DNA of 64,000 nt, from positions 23,452 to 87,451 of the forward strand of contig CAVQWS010000015.1 of assembly GCA_963717725.1 (NCBI GenBank), written 5' to 3'. Positions 7,254 through 15,333 of the stretch are shown in pieces; within the stretch, counting starts at the first letter, position 1, and the number at the start of each line of letters is the position of its first letter. The position numbers and the translations under genes were made by a program. The stretch comes from AC-32 sp963717725 (GTDB lineage: Bacteria; Actinomycetota; Thermoleophilia; Gaiellales; Gaiellaceae). The notes under the pieces were generated by a model, which made no database searches, was not told the DNA's origin, and saw only the letters and a list, made by a program, of their open reading frames with translations.

Positions 7254-8459
7254 GTGCAGACCCGGGCCGTCGAGCTGGAAGCTCGCGAGACGGACTGGGA
7301 GTACGCGCCAGGTCGCAGGGTCGCCGGGATGGGGTTCGACGGCAGGTTTCCCGGACCGCTGATCGAGGCGGAGGTCGGCGAAACGATTCGCGCGCGGTTG
7401 ACGAACAGCCTGTCGCAGCCGACCACGATCCATTGGCACGGCTTGCGGATTCCGGCCTCGATGGACGGAACCGAGAGCGTGCAGACAGCGGTCGAGCCCG
7501 GCGAATCGTTCGACTACGAATTCACGCTTCCCGACGCGGGAACCTTCTGGTACCACACGCACGTCAACGAGACCGAGCAGCTCGAGCGCGGGCTGTACGG
7601 GCCGCTCGTCGTTCGTGGCCCTGGCGAGCCGACGCTCGACGACGACCGCGTCCTGATGCTCGACGACCTGAAGCTCGACGCGGACGGACGGCTCTCACCG
7701 TTCGGCGACGACCATGAGCTGCACGAGGGCCGCGAAGGCGAGATCCGCCTTCTCAACGGTTTGCAGGAGCCCGAGCTCGAGATCGCAGCGGGTCAGATCG
7801 AGCGCTGGCGGGTCGTGAACGCGGCGAACACCCGCTTCATGCGCCTCTCCCTCGGCGGCCGGCCCTTCTCGATCCTCGGCAGCGACGGCGGTCTGATCGG
7901 AGCGCCCGTCGAGGCGACCGAGATCCTCGTCACGCCGGGCGAGCGGGTCGAGCTCGCGGTCGGGCCGTTTGCGGAGGGCGAGGTGCTCGAGCTCGAGGCG
8001 CTGCCCTACGACCGCGGGCGCGGCGAACCGAAGCGCGAGCGGTTCGCGACGATCCGCGTGGGGCCGGCGGAGGCGTCGGTGGCGCACGTGCCTGAGGTAC
8101 TGCGCGAGATCGCGCCGCTGACAGCCGACGGAACCGAGCCGACGCGAACGGTGAGCATGAAGGCCCTGATGCACGGCGGCCACGGCCAGCGCGACGACGA
8201 CGTCCAGGTCGGCGAGCTCCAGGTCTGGGAGCTCGTCAACGAGACGAGCCAGGACCACCCGTTCCACCTGCACGGCTTCTTCTTCCAGGTGCTCTCCGAC
8301 GGCCCGCTCGCCTGGAAAGACACGGTCAACGTCCCGCGGAAGGCGCAAGTCCGGATCGCGTGGCTACCCGACGACCGGCCCGGCGAGTGGATGTACCACT
8401 GCCACATCCTCGAGCACCACGCGATGGGGATGATGGCTCACTTCAGCGTCGTCGCCTAA
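7254..8459 (+). CDS. Multicopper oxidase
   Basis: About 401 residues with all four copper-binding motifs of the laccase/CueO superfamily: HWHG (residues 60-63), FWYHTH (H101, H103), HPFHLHG, and YHCHILEHHAMGMM with Cys, flanking His and axial Met. These support T1 and trinuclear T2/T3 sites. Such enzymes couple oxidation of phenols or metal ions to reduction of oxygen to water. No signal peptide is present from GTG 7254, and the region upstream codes for another protein, so the enzyme appears cytoplasmic or the true N-terminus is lost. The Met-rich insert of CueO is absent. Confidence 0.85.
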   Translation: MQTRAVELEARETDWEYAPGRRVAGMGFDGRFPGPLIEAEVGETIRARLTNSLSQPTTIHWHGLRIPASMDGTESVQTAVEPGESFDYEFTLPDAGTFWYHTHVNETEQLERGLYGPLVVRGPGEPTLDDDRVLMLDDLKLDADGRLSPFGDDHELHEGREGEIRLLNGLQEPELEIAAGQIERWRVVNAANTRFMRLSLGGRPFSILGSDGGLIGAPVEATEILVTPGERVELAVGPFAEGEVLELEALPYDRGRGEPKRERFATIRVGPAEASVAHVPEVLREIAPLTADGTEPTRTVSMKALMHGGHGQRDDDVQVGELQVWELVNETSQDHPFHLHGFFFQVLSDGPLAWKDTVNVPRKAQVRIAWLPDDRPGEWMYHCHILEHHAMGMMAHFSVVA

Positions 8460-8491
8460 CCGTTTCGACGGCGCGGAGTCGCACTGAGCAG

Positions 8492-9271
8492 GTGAAAGCG
8501 GCTCTGACCCCGGTCGTGCTCGCCGCGCTGCTCGTGGTCGCCGGTTGCGGCGGCGGCGGAGGTGGCTCGGCGGCTTCGACGCGGGCGTCGGTCGAGGGGC
8601 TGCAGACACAGCAGGCGAAGGGCGCGTGGATCTTCCACCCGGCCGGGACGCCGAAGCGGCTGATCATCTTCTTCCACGGCCAGGGCGACGAGACCGAGGC
8701 GACGCCCGCGAATCACCGTGACTGGATCGACCATCTCGTCAAGAAGGGCGCCGTGGTCGTCTACCCGCGCTACGAGCAGGTCTACAGCAAGGCCGTGCTC
8801 GATCCGGCGGTCGCAGGCATCCGGAAGGCGAGCGACCGGCTCGAGCTGAAGGGCCTGCCGGTGCTCGCGCTCGGCTACTCGCGCGGCGCGGCGCTGGCGG
8901 TCGAGTACGCGGCGGTCGCGAAGGGCGAGCAGGTGCCGGTGCCCGACGCCGTCGAGAGCGTCAACCCCGTGCCCTACGGCGAGACGGCGCGGATCGTGAA
9001 CCTGACGCCGTTGCAACCGCGCACGATTCTCGCGCTGATCGTCAGCGAGAAGGACCCGCACGCCTCGGACGGAACCGGCCTGCTCCTGCAGCGGCTGCGC
9101 GACTCGGGCTTTCCGGGCGGTCAGATCGAGCTGAACGTCGCGCGCTCACACGGCTCGTTCACGGCCGACCACCTGGCGCCGCTGAGCTCGTCAGCGGCCG
9201 CGCGTGCGGCCTACTGGGCGCCGACCGACGCGCTGATCCGCGCGCTGCACGGCAAGAAGCTGCAGCGGTAG
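8492..9271 (+). CDS. Lipoprotein alpha/beta hydrolase
   Basis: 259 residues from GTG 8492. The N-terminus is a lipoprotein signal with lipobox VVAGC followed by a Gly-rich linker, which places the enzyme outside the membrane. Hydrolase features are the oxyanion motif IIFFHGQGDE, the nucleophile elbow ALGYSRGAALAVEYAA (Ser in GYSRG) and a late ARSHGSF His. The substrate is unknown. The 3' end overlaps the convergent YdcF-like gene by about 80 bp. Confidence 0.75.
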   Translation: MKAALTPVVLAALLVVAGCGGGGGGSAASTRASVEGLQTQQAKGAWIFHPAGTPKRLIIFFHGQGDETEATPANHRDWIDHLVKKGAVVVYPRYEQVYSKAVLDPAVAGIRKASDRLELKGLPVLALGYSRGAALAVEYAAVAKGEQVPVPDAVESVNPVPYGETARIVNLTPLQPRTILALIVSEKDPHASDGTGLLLQRLRDSGFPGGQIELNVARSHGSFTADHLAPLSSSAAARAAYWAPTDALIRALHGKKLQR

Positions 9272-9667
9272 CGCCGCCAGGCAGACGAGCTCCCGCGCGA
9301 GCAGCCGCACCGGGCGCGGGCCGGGCGGGGACGAGCTCGTGACCGTGACTGCTGGGTCGCCGATCGCCGCGCGCACCAGTGTTCGCGCGCGCAAGGCGTG
9401 CCAGGACGAGGTGACGACGACGACCTCGTCCGCCTCGAGGCGACGCGCCGCCTCGGCCACGCCGCGGGCGTTCTCGCGCGTGTTGCGGGCGCGCGTGTCG
9501 AGCACGACCTCGCCGCCGCGCCAGGCACCCTGCATCAACTCGGCCTCGCCGCTCAGCAAGAAGGCGTCGGCGTCGAGCGTCTCGGCATGTCTCACCCGCA
9601 GCTCGCAAACGGCGTGCAGCTCGCGCTTGCGCCGCCCGGAATAGCCGAGCACCGCGACGAGCCGCAT
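9191..9667 (-). CDS. YdcF-like (DUF218) protein
   Basis: 158 residues with the DUF218 pattern: VAVLGYSGRRKRELHAVCEL start, AFLLSG, TRENARGVAEAARRLEADEV and VVVTSSWHALRART. Family members bind nucleotides or act on envelope precursors, and no activity is certain here. Its ATG overlaps the TGA of the upstream glycosyltransferase (TGATG), so it is the last gene of a three-gene operon. The Arg-rich end overlaps the opposite-strand lipoprotein gene. Confidence 0.75.
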   Translation of the reverse strand: MRLVAVLGYSGRRKRELHAVCELRVRHAETLDADAFLLSGEAELMQGAWRGGEVVLDTRARNTRENARGVAEAARRLEADEVVVVTSSWHALRARTLVRAAIGDPAVTVTSSSPPGPRPVRLLARELVCLAALPLQLLAVQRADQRVGRRPVGRTRGR

Positions 9668-10374
9668 CAGCGCCGCCGCCGCAGGAACGCGAACAGCGTC
9701 CCGATCACGGTCAGCACGACGAGCAGCGACTTCTTCCCGCGCAGCTTCGACTCGCCGCCGGCACGTTCGCGCATCTCGACCGGCACCTCGTCCACGCGCA
9801 GGGCGGTCTTGCTCAGGCGCAACAGCGCCTCGACCTCCGGCGCCTCGGTCGTGTACGGCTGCGCCAGCACCGGCAGCGCCTTCGCGTTGACGGCGTACAT
9901 GCCGCTGGTCGCGTCCAGGAACGGGCGGCGCAAGGCGACTCGCATCCCGCGGCGCAGAAGCGCGGTGCCGAACCGTCTCGGCGCGGACGGCATGTAGCGG
10001 TACGGGGCGAAGCCTTCCCCGCTGGCGAAGCGCGAGCCGACGGCGACGTCGCACTCGCCTTCACGCACACGCTCGAGCAGGCGCTCGAGCTCGACGACCG
10101 GGTGCTGGCCGTCGGCGTCGACGCGTCCGCAGAGGTCGTAGCCGTGCTCGCGCGCATAGGCATAGCCCGCGGCGATCCCGGCCGGCAGCCCGCGGTTCTG
10201 GCCGAAGGAGACGACCTCGGCGCCGGCGGCGCGGGCCACTTCCGCGGTGCCGTCGGTCGAGCCGTCGTCGACCACGAGCAGGTCGGCGTCGGGGAGCACC
10301 TCGTGCAGCTCGTCCAGGACGGCGGGCAGGTTCTCCTCCTCGTTCCAGGCCGGCAGGAAGACGAGCGTGCTCAC
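9667..10374 (-). CDS. GT2 family glycosyltransferase (DPM1-like)
   Basis: A 235-residue GT-A fold enzyme. It opens with FLPAWNEEENLPAVL, then DLLVVDDGSTDGT, and has the metal-binding DxD-like motif in RVDADGQHP. The size and ATSGMYAVN region match dolichol/polyprenyl-phosphate mannosyltransferase-type enzymes. There is no multi-TM tail, only one hydrophobic C-terminal stretch (SLLVVLTVIGTLFAFL). It overlaps the genes on both sides by 1-4 bp, so expression with the cytochrome c membrane protein is coupled. Confidence 0.85.
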   Translation of the reverse strand: MSTLVFLPAWNEEENLPAVLDELHEVLPDADLLVVDDGSTDGTAEVARAAGAEVVSFGQNRGLPAGIAAGYAYAREHGYDLCGRVDADGQHPVVELERLLERVREGECDVAVGSRFASGEGFAPYRYMPSAPRRFGTALLRRGMRVALRRPFLDATSGMYAVNAKALPVLAQPYTTEAPEVEALLRLSKTALRVDEVPVEMRERAGGESKLRGKKSLLVVLTVIGTLFAFLRRRR

Positions 10375-11198
10375 TTGCCCGCACTCGTGGCGACATACGC
10401 GGCCACGTCGCGAATCTGCTGCTCACTTAGCTGCCCGCCGAACGACGGCATCCCGCCGCCGCCGTTGGTCACCTTGGCGAGCACGGTGTCGTAGCCCGGC
10501 TTCGCGTCGTCGAGGTTCGGGCCGACCTGGCCGCTTGCCTTCGCGGCCGAGAGCGTGTGGCACGAGCCGCAGCCGGCCGAGGCGAACACCTTCGCTCCCG
10601 CGGCCGCGTCGGCGTCGGCGGGGATCGGCGTGCTGGCCGTCGGCGCAGCAGTCGTGTTCTGGCCGTAGAGCCAGACCGCGCTCGTCCACCAGACGCCGAC
10701 CAGCACCGCGAAGAGCAGGCCGCCGGCGGTGGGCAGCACCCAGCGCGGGAAGTTGTGCAGCCGCACGATCGTCACCTTCGAGGCGAAGGCGCCGAAGACG
10801 GCGCAGCCGAAGAGCGAGTGAGCGAGCACGCGGGTGCTCGGATCCTGGAAGCCGAGCTTGAAGATGCAGTGGTAGGCCACGGGCAGCGTCAAGACGAAGG
10901 CGAGCCGGCCCGACCAGCGGTGCACCGGGTTCACCCAGGCGGGCTTCGACCACGGCAGCTTGCGGAAGATCCAGGCGGCGGTGAAGAGCTGAAAGCAGGC
11001 GAGCACGACCACCGCCGTCGCAAAGCCGGCCTTGAGGTGGATCGGGTCCTCGAAGAAGAGCCGGAAGTAGCCCTTCGAGCGCGGGTCGTGGTCGGCGAGC
11101 AGGCCGGCGGTCAGCGCGACGAGCGCGAAGGCGGCCAGCGGCGCGGCGAGCCAGCGGTACGACCGCTGCTCGGGCGGTGCGGCGGCGAGCTCTGCCAC
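10371..11198 (-). CDS. DUF6529-like membrane protein fused to class I cytochrome c
   Basis: A 275-residue fusion. Residues 1-185 hold about five membrane helices with His residues suited to a cytochrome b561/DUF6529-type module (VHRWSGRLAFVLTLPVAYH). An Ala/Thr-rich linker leads to a C-terminal c-type cytochrome with haem motif CGSCH and an axial Met in GGGMPSFGG. It is therefore a membrane-tethered electron carrier with the haem domain outside the cell. It is the first gene of the operon with GT2 and YdcF-like proteins and is divergent from the gamma-glutamyltransferase gene. Confidence 0.82.
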   Translation of the reverse strand: MAELAAAPPEQRSYRWLAAPLAAFALVALTAGLLADHDPRSKGYFRLFFEDPIHLKAGFATAVVVLACFQLFTAAWIFRKLPWSKPAWVNPVHRWSGRLAFVLTLPVAYHCIFKLGFQDPSTRVLAHSLFGCAVFGAFASKVTIVRLHNFPRWVLPTAGGLLFAVLVGVWWTSAVWLYGQNTTAAPTASTPIPADADAAAGAKVFASAGCGSCHTLSAAKASGQVGPNLDDAKPGYDTVLAKVTNGGGGMPSFGGQLSEQQIRDVAAYVATSAGK

Positions 11199-11242
11199 CG
11201 GCCTATCGAATCGCAGTCGCGCCCACGAGGCAAGCTACGCGC

Positions 11243-12910
11243 GTGGAGCGCTTCACCACCCGGCCCGAGCTGCGGGGCACGTTCGGCATGGTCGCCTCGA
11301 CGCACTGGCTCGCCTCGGCGGCCGGGATGTCGATGCTCGAGCGTGGCGGGAACGCCTTCGACGCGGCGGTGGCGGCCGGGTTCGTGCTGCAGGTTGTCGA
11401 GCCGCACCTGAACGGGCCGGGCGGCGAGGTGCCGATCCTGCTCTACAGCGCCGAGCGCGACGAGGTGCTTGTGGTCGACGGCCAGGGCACCGCGCCGGCT
11501 GCGGCGACGATCGAGCGCTTCCGCGAGCTCGGCCATGACCTCGTCCCGGGAATGGGGCTGCTGGCGGCCTGCGTGCCGGGCGCGTTCGACGCGTGGCTCC
11601 TGCTGCTGCGCGAGTTCGGGACGCTGCCGCTCGAGGAGGTGCTGGAGCCGGCGATCGGCTACGCCGAAAGCGGCTACCCGCTCGTGCCGGGGATCGTGCG
11701 CTCGATCTCGCGCATGGAGCAGGTCTTCCGCGACGAGTGGCCGGGCTCGGCGGAGCTGTACTTGCCGGTTCCGCAGCCGAGCTCGCTGTTCCGGAACCGC
11801 GATTTGGCGGCCACCTACAGGCGTGTGCTTGCCGAGTCGAACGGCGAACTCGAGGCCGCGCGCGACGTTTTCTACCGCGGCTTCGTCGCCGACGCGATCC
11901 TCGAAGCGGGCTCGCTGATCGACGGCGACGATCTCGCCTCGTGGCGCGCGTCGGTCGAGCAACCGGTCGCGTGCTCCTACCACGGCTGGGAGGTGTTCAA
12001 GACGGGGCCCTGGGCGCAGGGGCCGGTCTTCCTGCAGCAGCTGGCGCTGCTCGACGGCTTCGAGCTACGGGACCGCGAAGGGCCCGAGTTCGTCCACACG
12101 GTGGTCGAGTGCGCCAAGCTCGCCTTCGCCGACCGCGAGGCCTGGTACGGCGACGTCGAGGTCCCGCTCGACGATCTCCTCAGCCCCGCCTACGCGGACG
12201 AGCGGCGCAAGCTCGTCGGCGAGGACGCCTCGGGCGACCTGCGTCCGGGAAGCCCGGGCGGCCGCGAGCCGCGGCTCCCGCACATCCCCGAGGTGCAGGC
12301 GGTCGAGCCCGGAACCGGCGAGCCGACCCGTGGCGACACCTGCCACGTGGACGTGGTCGACCGCTTCGGCAACGCGGTCTCGGCGACCCCGAGCGGCGGC
12401 TGGCTGCACGGCTCGCCGGTGATCCCCGGGCTCGGCTTCTGCCTCGGCACGCGCGCGCAGATGTTCTGGCTCGAGGAAGGCCTGCCGAGCTCGCTCGCGC
12501 CCGGCAAGCGGCCGCGCTCGACGCTCTCGCCCTCGCTCGCCCGGCGCGACGGCGAGCTGCTCGCCTTCGGCACCCCAGGCGGCGACCACCAGGACCAGTG
12601 GTCGCTCGTCTTCTTCCTCTCGCTCGTCCACTTCGGCCTGAACGCCCAGGAAGCGATCGACGCGCCGATGTTCCACACCGACCACTTCCCGGAGTCGTTC
12701 TACCCGCGGCAGCCGCGGCCGCGCGTCGTCCAGATCGAGGACCGCTTCGGCCGCGAGACGCTCGCGGAGCTCGAGCGGCGCGGCCACCTCGTCGAGCCGC
12801 AGGGACCGTGGTCGCTCGGACGCGTCAGCGCCGCCGGCCGGAACCGCGAGGGCCTGCTCTATGCGGCGGCAAACCCTCGCGGCATGCAGGGCTACGCAGT
12901 CGGCCGCTAG
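11243..12910 (+). CDS. ggt: Gamma-glutamyltransferase family protein
   Basis: About 555 residues from GTG 11243. This Ntn-hydrolase family is synthesised as a proenzyme that self-cleaves before a Thr. The cleavage motif is RGDTCHVDVVD with the nucleophile Thr, preceded by the large-subunit start (RGGNAFDAAVAAGFVLQVVE) and followed by SGGWLHGSPVIPGLGF and STLSPSLA. No signal peptide is seen, so it may be a cytoplasmic acylase-type homologue rather than a glutathione-degrading periplasmic enzyme. The stop overlaps the convergent VOC gene by 4 bp. Confidence 0.85.
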   Translation: MERFTTRPELRGTFGMVASTHWLASAAGMSMLERGGNAFDAAVAAGFVLQVVEPHLNGPGGEVPILLYSAERDEVLVVDGQGTAPAAATIERFRELGHDLVPGMGLLAACVPGAFDAWLLLLREFGTLPLEEVLEPAIGYAESGYPLVPGIVRSISRMEQVFRDEWPGSAELYLPVPQPSSLFRNRDLAATYRRVLAESNGELEAARDVFYRGFVADAILEAGSLIDGDDLASWRASVEQPVACSYHGWEVFKTGPWAQGPVFLQQLALLDGFELRDREGPEFVHTVVECAKLAFADREAWYGDVEVPLDDLLSPAYADERRKLVGEDASGDLRPGSPGGREPRLPHIPEVQAVEPGTGEPTRGDTCHVDVVDRFGNAVSATPSGGWLHGSPVIPGLGFCLGTRAQMFWLEEGLPSSLAPGKRPRSTLSPSLARRDGELLAFGTPGGDHQDQWSLVFFLSLVHFGLNAQEAIDAPMFHTDHFPESFYPRQPRPRVVQIEDRFGRETLAELERRGHLVEPQGPWSLGRVSAAGRNREGLLYAAANPRGMQGYAVGR

Positions 12911-13284
12911 CCCTGATCGTCCTTCACGACTCCGACGAGGTTGCCCTCGGGGTCGGTGAACTGGCCGAGCACGACCATGCCCATGATGTCCTCGGGGCCC
13001 ATCACGCGCTTTCCGCCGAGGCTCTCGGCCTTCTGCAGCGCCTCCTCGACGTCAGGCACGGCGACGTAGAACGTGACGTGCCCGCCATAGCCCTCGGGGC
13101 CCTGGCCGACGCCGCCGCCGATCCCGGTGTCACCGTTCGCGGTCTTGTTGTCCTTGCCGTCGACCATCCCGTAGTTCATCGGGTTGTCGCTGTTGATGTT
13201 CCACCCGAAAAGCTCCGCGTAGTAGCCCTGGAGCTTGTCGCCGTCCTTGCCGACGACCTCGAAGTGCACGACCGGCTGTCCCAT
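12907..13284 (-). CDS. VOC family protein (second copy type)
   Basis: 125 residues starting at 13284 (MGQPVVHFEVVGKDGDKLQG) after AAGGAGAGGG. It is a single VOC module of the PhnB/27-kDa-antigen-like subgroup: YYAELFGWNI, the GGHVTFYVAV strand, and C-terminal QFTDPEGNLVGV. The first His (VHFEV) and the final strand position could supply metal ligands. The upstream region matches that of the VOC gene at 2492-2899 at identical spacing. Confidence 0.82.
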   Translation of the reverse strand: MGQPVVHFEVVGKDGDKLQGYYAELFGWNINSDNPMNYGMVDGKDNKTANGDTGIGGGVGQGPEGYGGHVTFYVAVPDVEEALQKAESLGGKRVMGPEDIMGMVVLGQFTDPEGNLVGVVKDDQG

Positions 13285-13330
13285 CTCCCTCTCCTTCCAT
13301 CGGGGTCGAACAGTACGACGGCGTGTACCC

Positions 13331-13355
13331 AGAAAAATCATCTCCGAACGACGAA
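13331..13355 (-). promoter_or_regulatory. Upstream element shared by two VOC genes (copy 2)
   Basis: This 25-nt block matches 2945-2970 with one gap and three mismatches. It ends 47 nt before the start codon at 13284 and borders a GC hairpin, as in copy 1. It is a candidate shared promoter or operator. Confidence 0.45.
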
Positions 13356-13373
13356 AGGGGCCTCGCGGCCCCT
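13356..13373 (-). terminator. Hairpin terminator after the secreted beta-helix-like gene
   Basis: A 7-bp perfect stem (13356-13362 / 13367-13373) with TCGC loop, extendable past one mismatch, lies 26 nt beyond the stop of the - strand gene at 13399. Confidence 0.5.
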
Positions 13374-13398
13374 CTCGCACGTCATCCTGGCGCGCGTC

Positions 13399-14055
13399 TC
13401 AGACCGATGCGCACTGGCCTTTCTTGGCGCCCGTAACGTGATTGGGGCTCCCTTCCGAGTCACCCACCTGCGGCGCCGGCGAGTTGCCGAAGCAGCTCAG
13501 GCTGCCGTGGATCGTGTTCGTGACGTACTCGTTCCCGTCCTCATCGACGAGAACGTTGCCGCTCAGGTTCACCGAGCCGTTGACGTGGTTGCGGATGAAG
13601 CCCATCCAGAACCCGTTGAAGCCGGTGATGCTGACGCCGCCGTTGATCTGGCTGTCCTCGATCGTGGTCCACGTGATGTCGAACGGGCCGCCGAACGGGC
13701 CGGAGCCGCCCTGCGACTCGATCCCGCCGTTGATCGTCATGAAGTGGATCTGCAGGTTTGCGGGGTTCGTTGCGTGCACGCCGCCGCTGATAGTGCCGTT
13801 GTCGCCCGGAGCCTCTTCGCTCCCGAGCACGAACGTCGCGCCCGGCTGCACGTACAGGCCGCCGCGAACCGTCACGCCGCCGTCGCTGAAGCAACTCGCG
13901 CCGGCAGGCACGACGACGCGCCCGTAGCTGCCGGGCGCCAGGAAACCGGTGCACGTGGTGCCGTTGGCGGCCGCCGCGCCGTTTGCCGAGAAACCGACCG
14001 CGAGCGCGGCCGCAAGAACGAAGAGCGCGCCGAGCGCGCCTTTGACTCTCCCCAT
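13399..14055 (-). CDS. Secreted protein with short beta-helix-like repeats
   Basis: 218 residues from ATG 14055 (GGAAGGGGAA upstream). It has a clear signal peptide (MGRVKGALGALFVLAAALAV to AAA). The mature part is Gly/Asn-rich with a run of imperfect repeats around GGV or GGI turns (GGVTVRGGLYV, GTISGGVHA, TINGGIESQGG, SQINGGVSITG, HVNGSVNLSG), suggesting a small right-handed beta-helix or polymer-forming surface protein. Two or more Cys could form disulfides. No catalytic residues are evident, and the function is unknown. Confidence 0.7.
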   Translation of the reverse strand: MGRVKGALGALFVLAAALAVGFSANGAAAANGTTCTGFLAPGSYGRVVVPAGASCFSDGGVTVRGGLYVQPGATFVLGSEEAPGDNGTISGGVHATNPANLQIHFMTINGGIESQGGSGPFGGPFDITWTTIEDSQINGGVSITGFNGFWMGFIRNHVNGSVNLSGNVLVDEDGNEYVTNTIHGSLSCFGNSPAPQVGDSEGSPNHVTGAKKGQCASV

Positions 14056-14111
14056 CAATTGTTCCCCTTCCGCAGTTGGTGTACGCAAGCGAATCTATAG
14101 ACAATGACGCC

Positions 14112-14729
14112 GTGGTACTAGACCTCGCGCCGGGGCTGTGGATCTGGCGGCTCTCGTATCCGGACTGGCACGAGGGTGCAGGCTGGCCGGAGGTAGTCAC
14201 CTCGACCTGCGTCGAGAGCGGCGGCGAGGTGGCAGTGCTCGACCCGCTCGCGCCGACCGAGGGCGCCGAGGTCTGGGAGCGGCTCGACGCGAAGCCGCCG
14301 ACGATGGCCGTCGTGCTGAAGCCCGATCACGTCCGCGACGTCGACCTGTTCGTCTCGCGCTATGGCGCTGGCCTTCGGGCCTTCGGGCCGTGGCTGTTCG
14401 AGCGGCAGAACATCCCGCAGACCGAGCTCGAGCCGATCGAGCCCGGCTCGGAACTGCCCGGCGGCCTGCTCGCGCTCTACGACGGCCGCGGCCGGAACGA
14501 GACGCCGCTCTGGCTTCCCGAGCAGCGCACGCTCGTGTTCGCGGACGCGCTGACGGGCGCGGACGGCGAGCTACGGATCTGGGACACGCCGCACATCGAC
14601 CGCGCGCGTCCGGCCCTGCGCGAGTTGCTGGAGCTGCCCTTCGAGCGCGTGATCGTCGCCCACGGCGACCCGGTGCACGACCGCGCGGCCTACGAGCGGG
14701 CGCTCGAGCTGCCGGCCTGGGCCGAGTAG
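14112..14729 (+). CDS. MBL-fold-like protein with degenerate metal site
   Basis: About 205 residues from GTG 14112 (VVLDLAPGLWIWRLSYPDW). The architecture follows small metallo-beta-lactamase-fold proteins: early strand pair ending GGEVAVLDPLAP, a middle VVLKPDHVRDVDLFV in place of the usual HxHxDH, and a late IVAHGDPVHD strand-turn. With only scattered His and Asp ligands the metal site looks reduced, so enzymatic function is uncertain. An alternative upstream TTG start at 14076 would lie in the divergent promoter region. Confidence 0.68.
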   Translation: MVLDLAPGLWIWRLSYPDWHEGAGWPEVVTSTCVESGGEVAVLDPLAPTEGAEVWERLDAKPPTMAVVLKPDHVRDVDLFVSRYGAGLRAFGPWLFERQNIPQTELEPIEPGSELPGGLLALYDGRGRNETPLWLPEQRTLVFADALTGADGELRIWDTPHIDRARPALRELLELPFERVIVAHGDPVHDRAAYERALELPAWAE

Positions 14730-14835
14730 CTACGGCGTCGAGCGTAGTTCGGATCGTTAAGCGTTTGTTGCGCGCGCAATCTTACGGCGAACCGGCTCCG
14801 TACTCCCTTCTGACAACGATCGAAGGAGGTCGGAG

Positions 14836-15333
14836 ATGGAACGGGTTGGAAAGTTGCGCGGGTCGCTGCTCGTGGCGCTCGCAGTCGCAGCCGGCCTGAC
14901 GGTGACGCTGCTGCTGGTCACGCGCTCGGGCAATGCCAGCGAGGCGAGGCCACTGGTGAAGACCGCGCACAACGCAGCGCTCGGCAAGACAATCCTGGTC
15001 ACCCGCAACGGTCTGACGCTCTACTCGCTGAGCGCCGAGCGGCACGGGCGCTTCATCTGCACGACGGCGTTCTGCCTCTCGCTCTGGAAGCCGCTCGTGG
15101 TCGCGCCCGGCGTCAAGCCGACCGGCGTCAGCGGCCTGACGGTCGTCAAGCGGCCGGACGCGAAGCGCCAGGTCGCCTTCCGCGGCGCGCCGCTGTACCG
15201 GTTCGTGCAGGACACGAAGCCGGGTCAGGTCAAGGGCAACGGCTTCAAGGACGTCGGCGTCTGGCGCCCGGTCACGACCGGGTCGACCAAGGCTCCGGCC
15301 GCCCCCGCGCCGCGCCCCTCGTACGGCTACTAG
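14836..15333 (+). CDS. Secreted repeat protein (PF03640/COG4315 type)
   Basis: 165 residues with a strong GAAGGAGGT site before ATG 14836. One N-terminal membrane or signal helix (SLLVALAVAAGLTVTLLLV) is followed by two copies of the secreted repeat. The first contains ILVTRNGLTLYSL and CLSLWKPLVV; the second contains VAFRGAPLYRFVQD and PGQVKGNGFKDVGVW. A Pro/Ala tail ends GYGY-like. The family is widespread in actinobacteria, often beside redox or cytochrome genes, and has no established activity. Confidence 0.82.
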   Translation: MERVGKLRGSLLVALAVAAGLTVTLLLVTRSGNASEARPLVKTAHNAALGKTILVTRNGLTLYSLSAERHGRFICTTAFCLSLWKPLVVAPGVKPTGVSGLTVVKRPDAKRQVAFRGAPLYRFVQDTKPGQVKGNGFKDVGVWRPVTTGSTKAPAAPAPRPSYGY

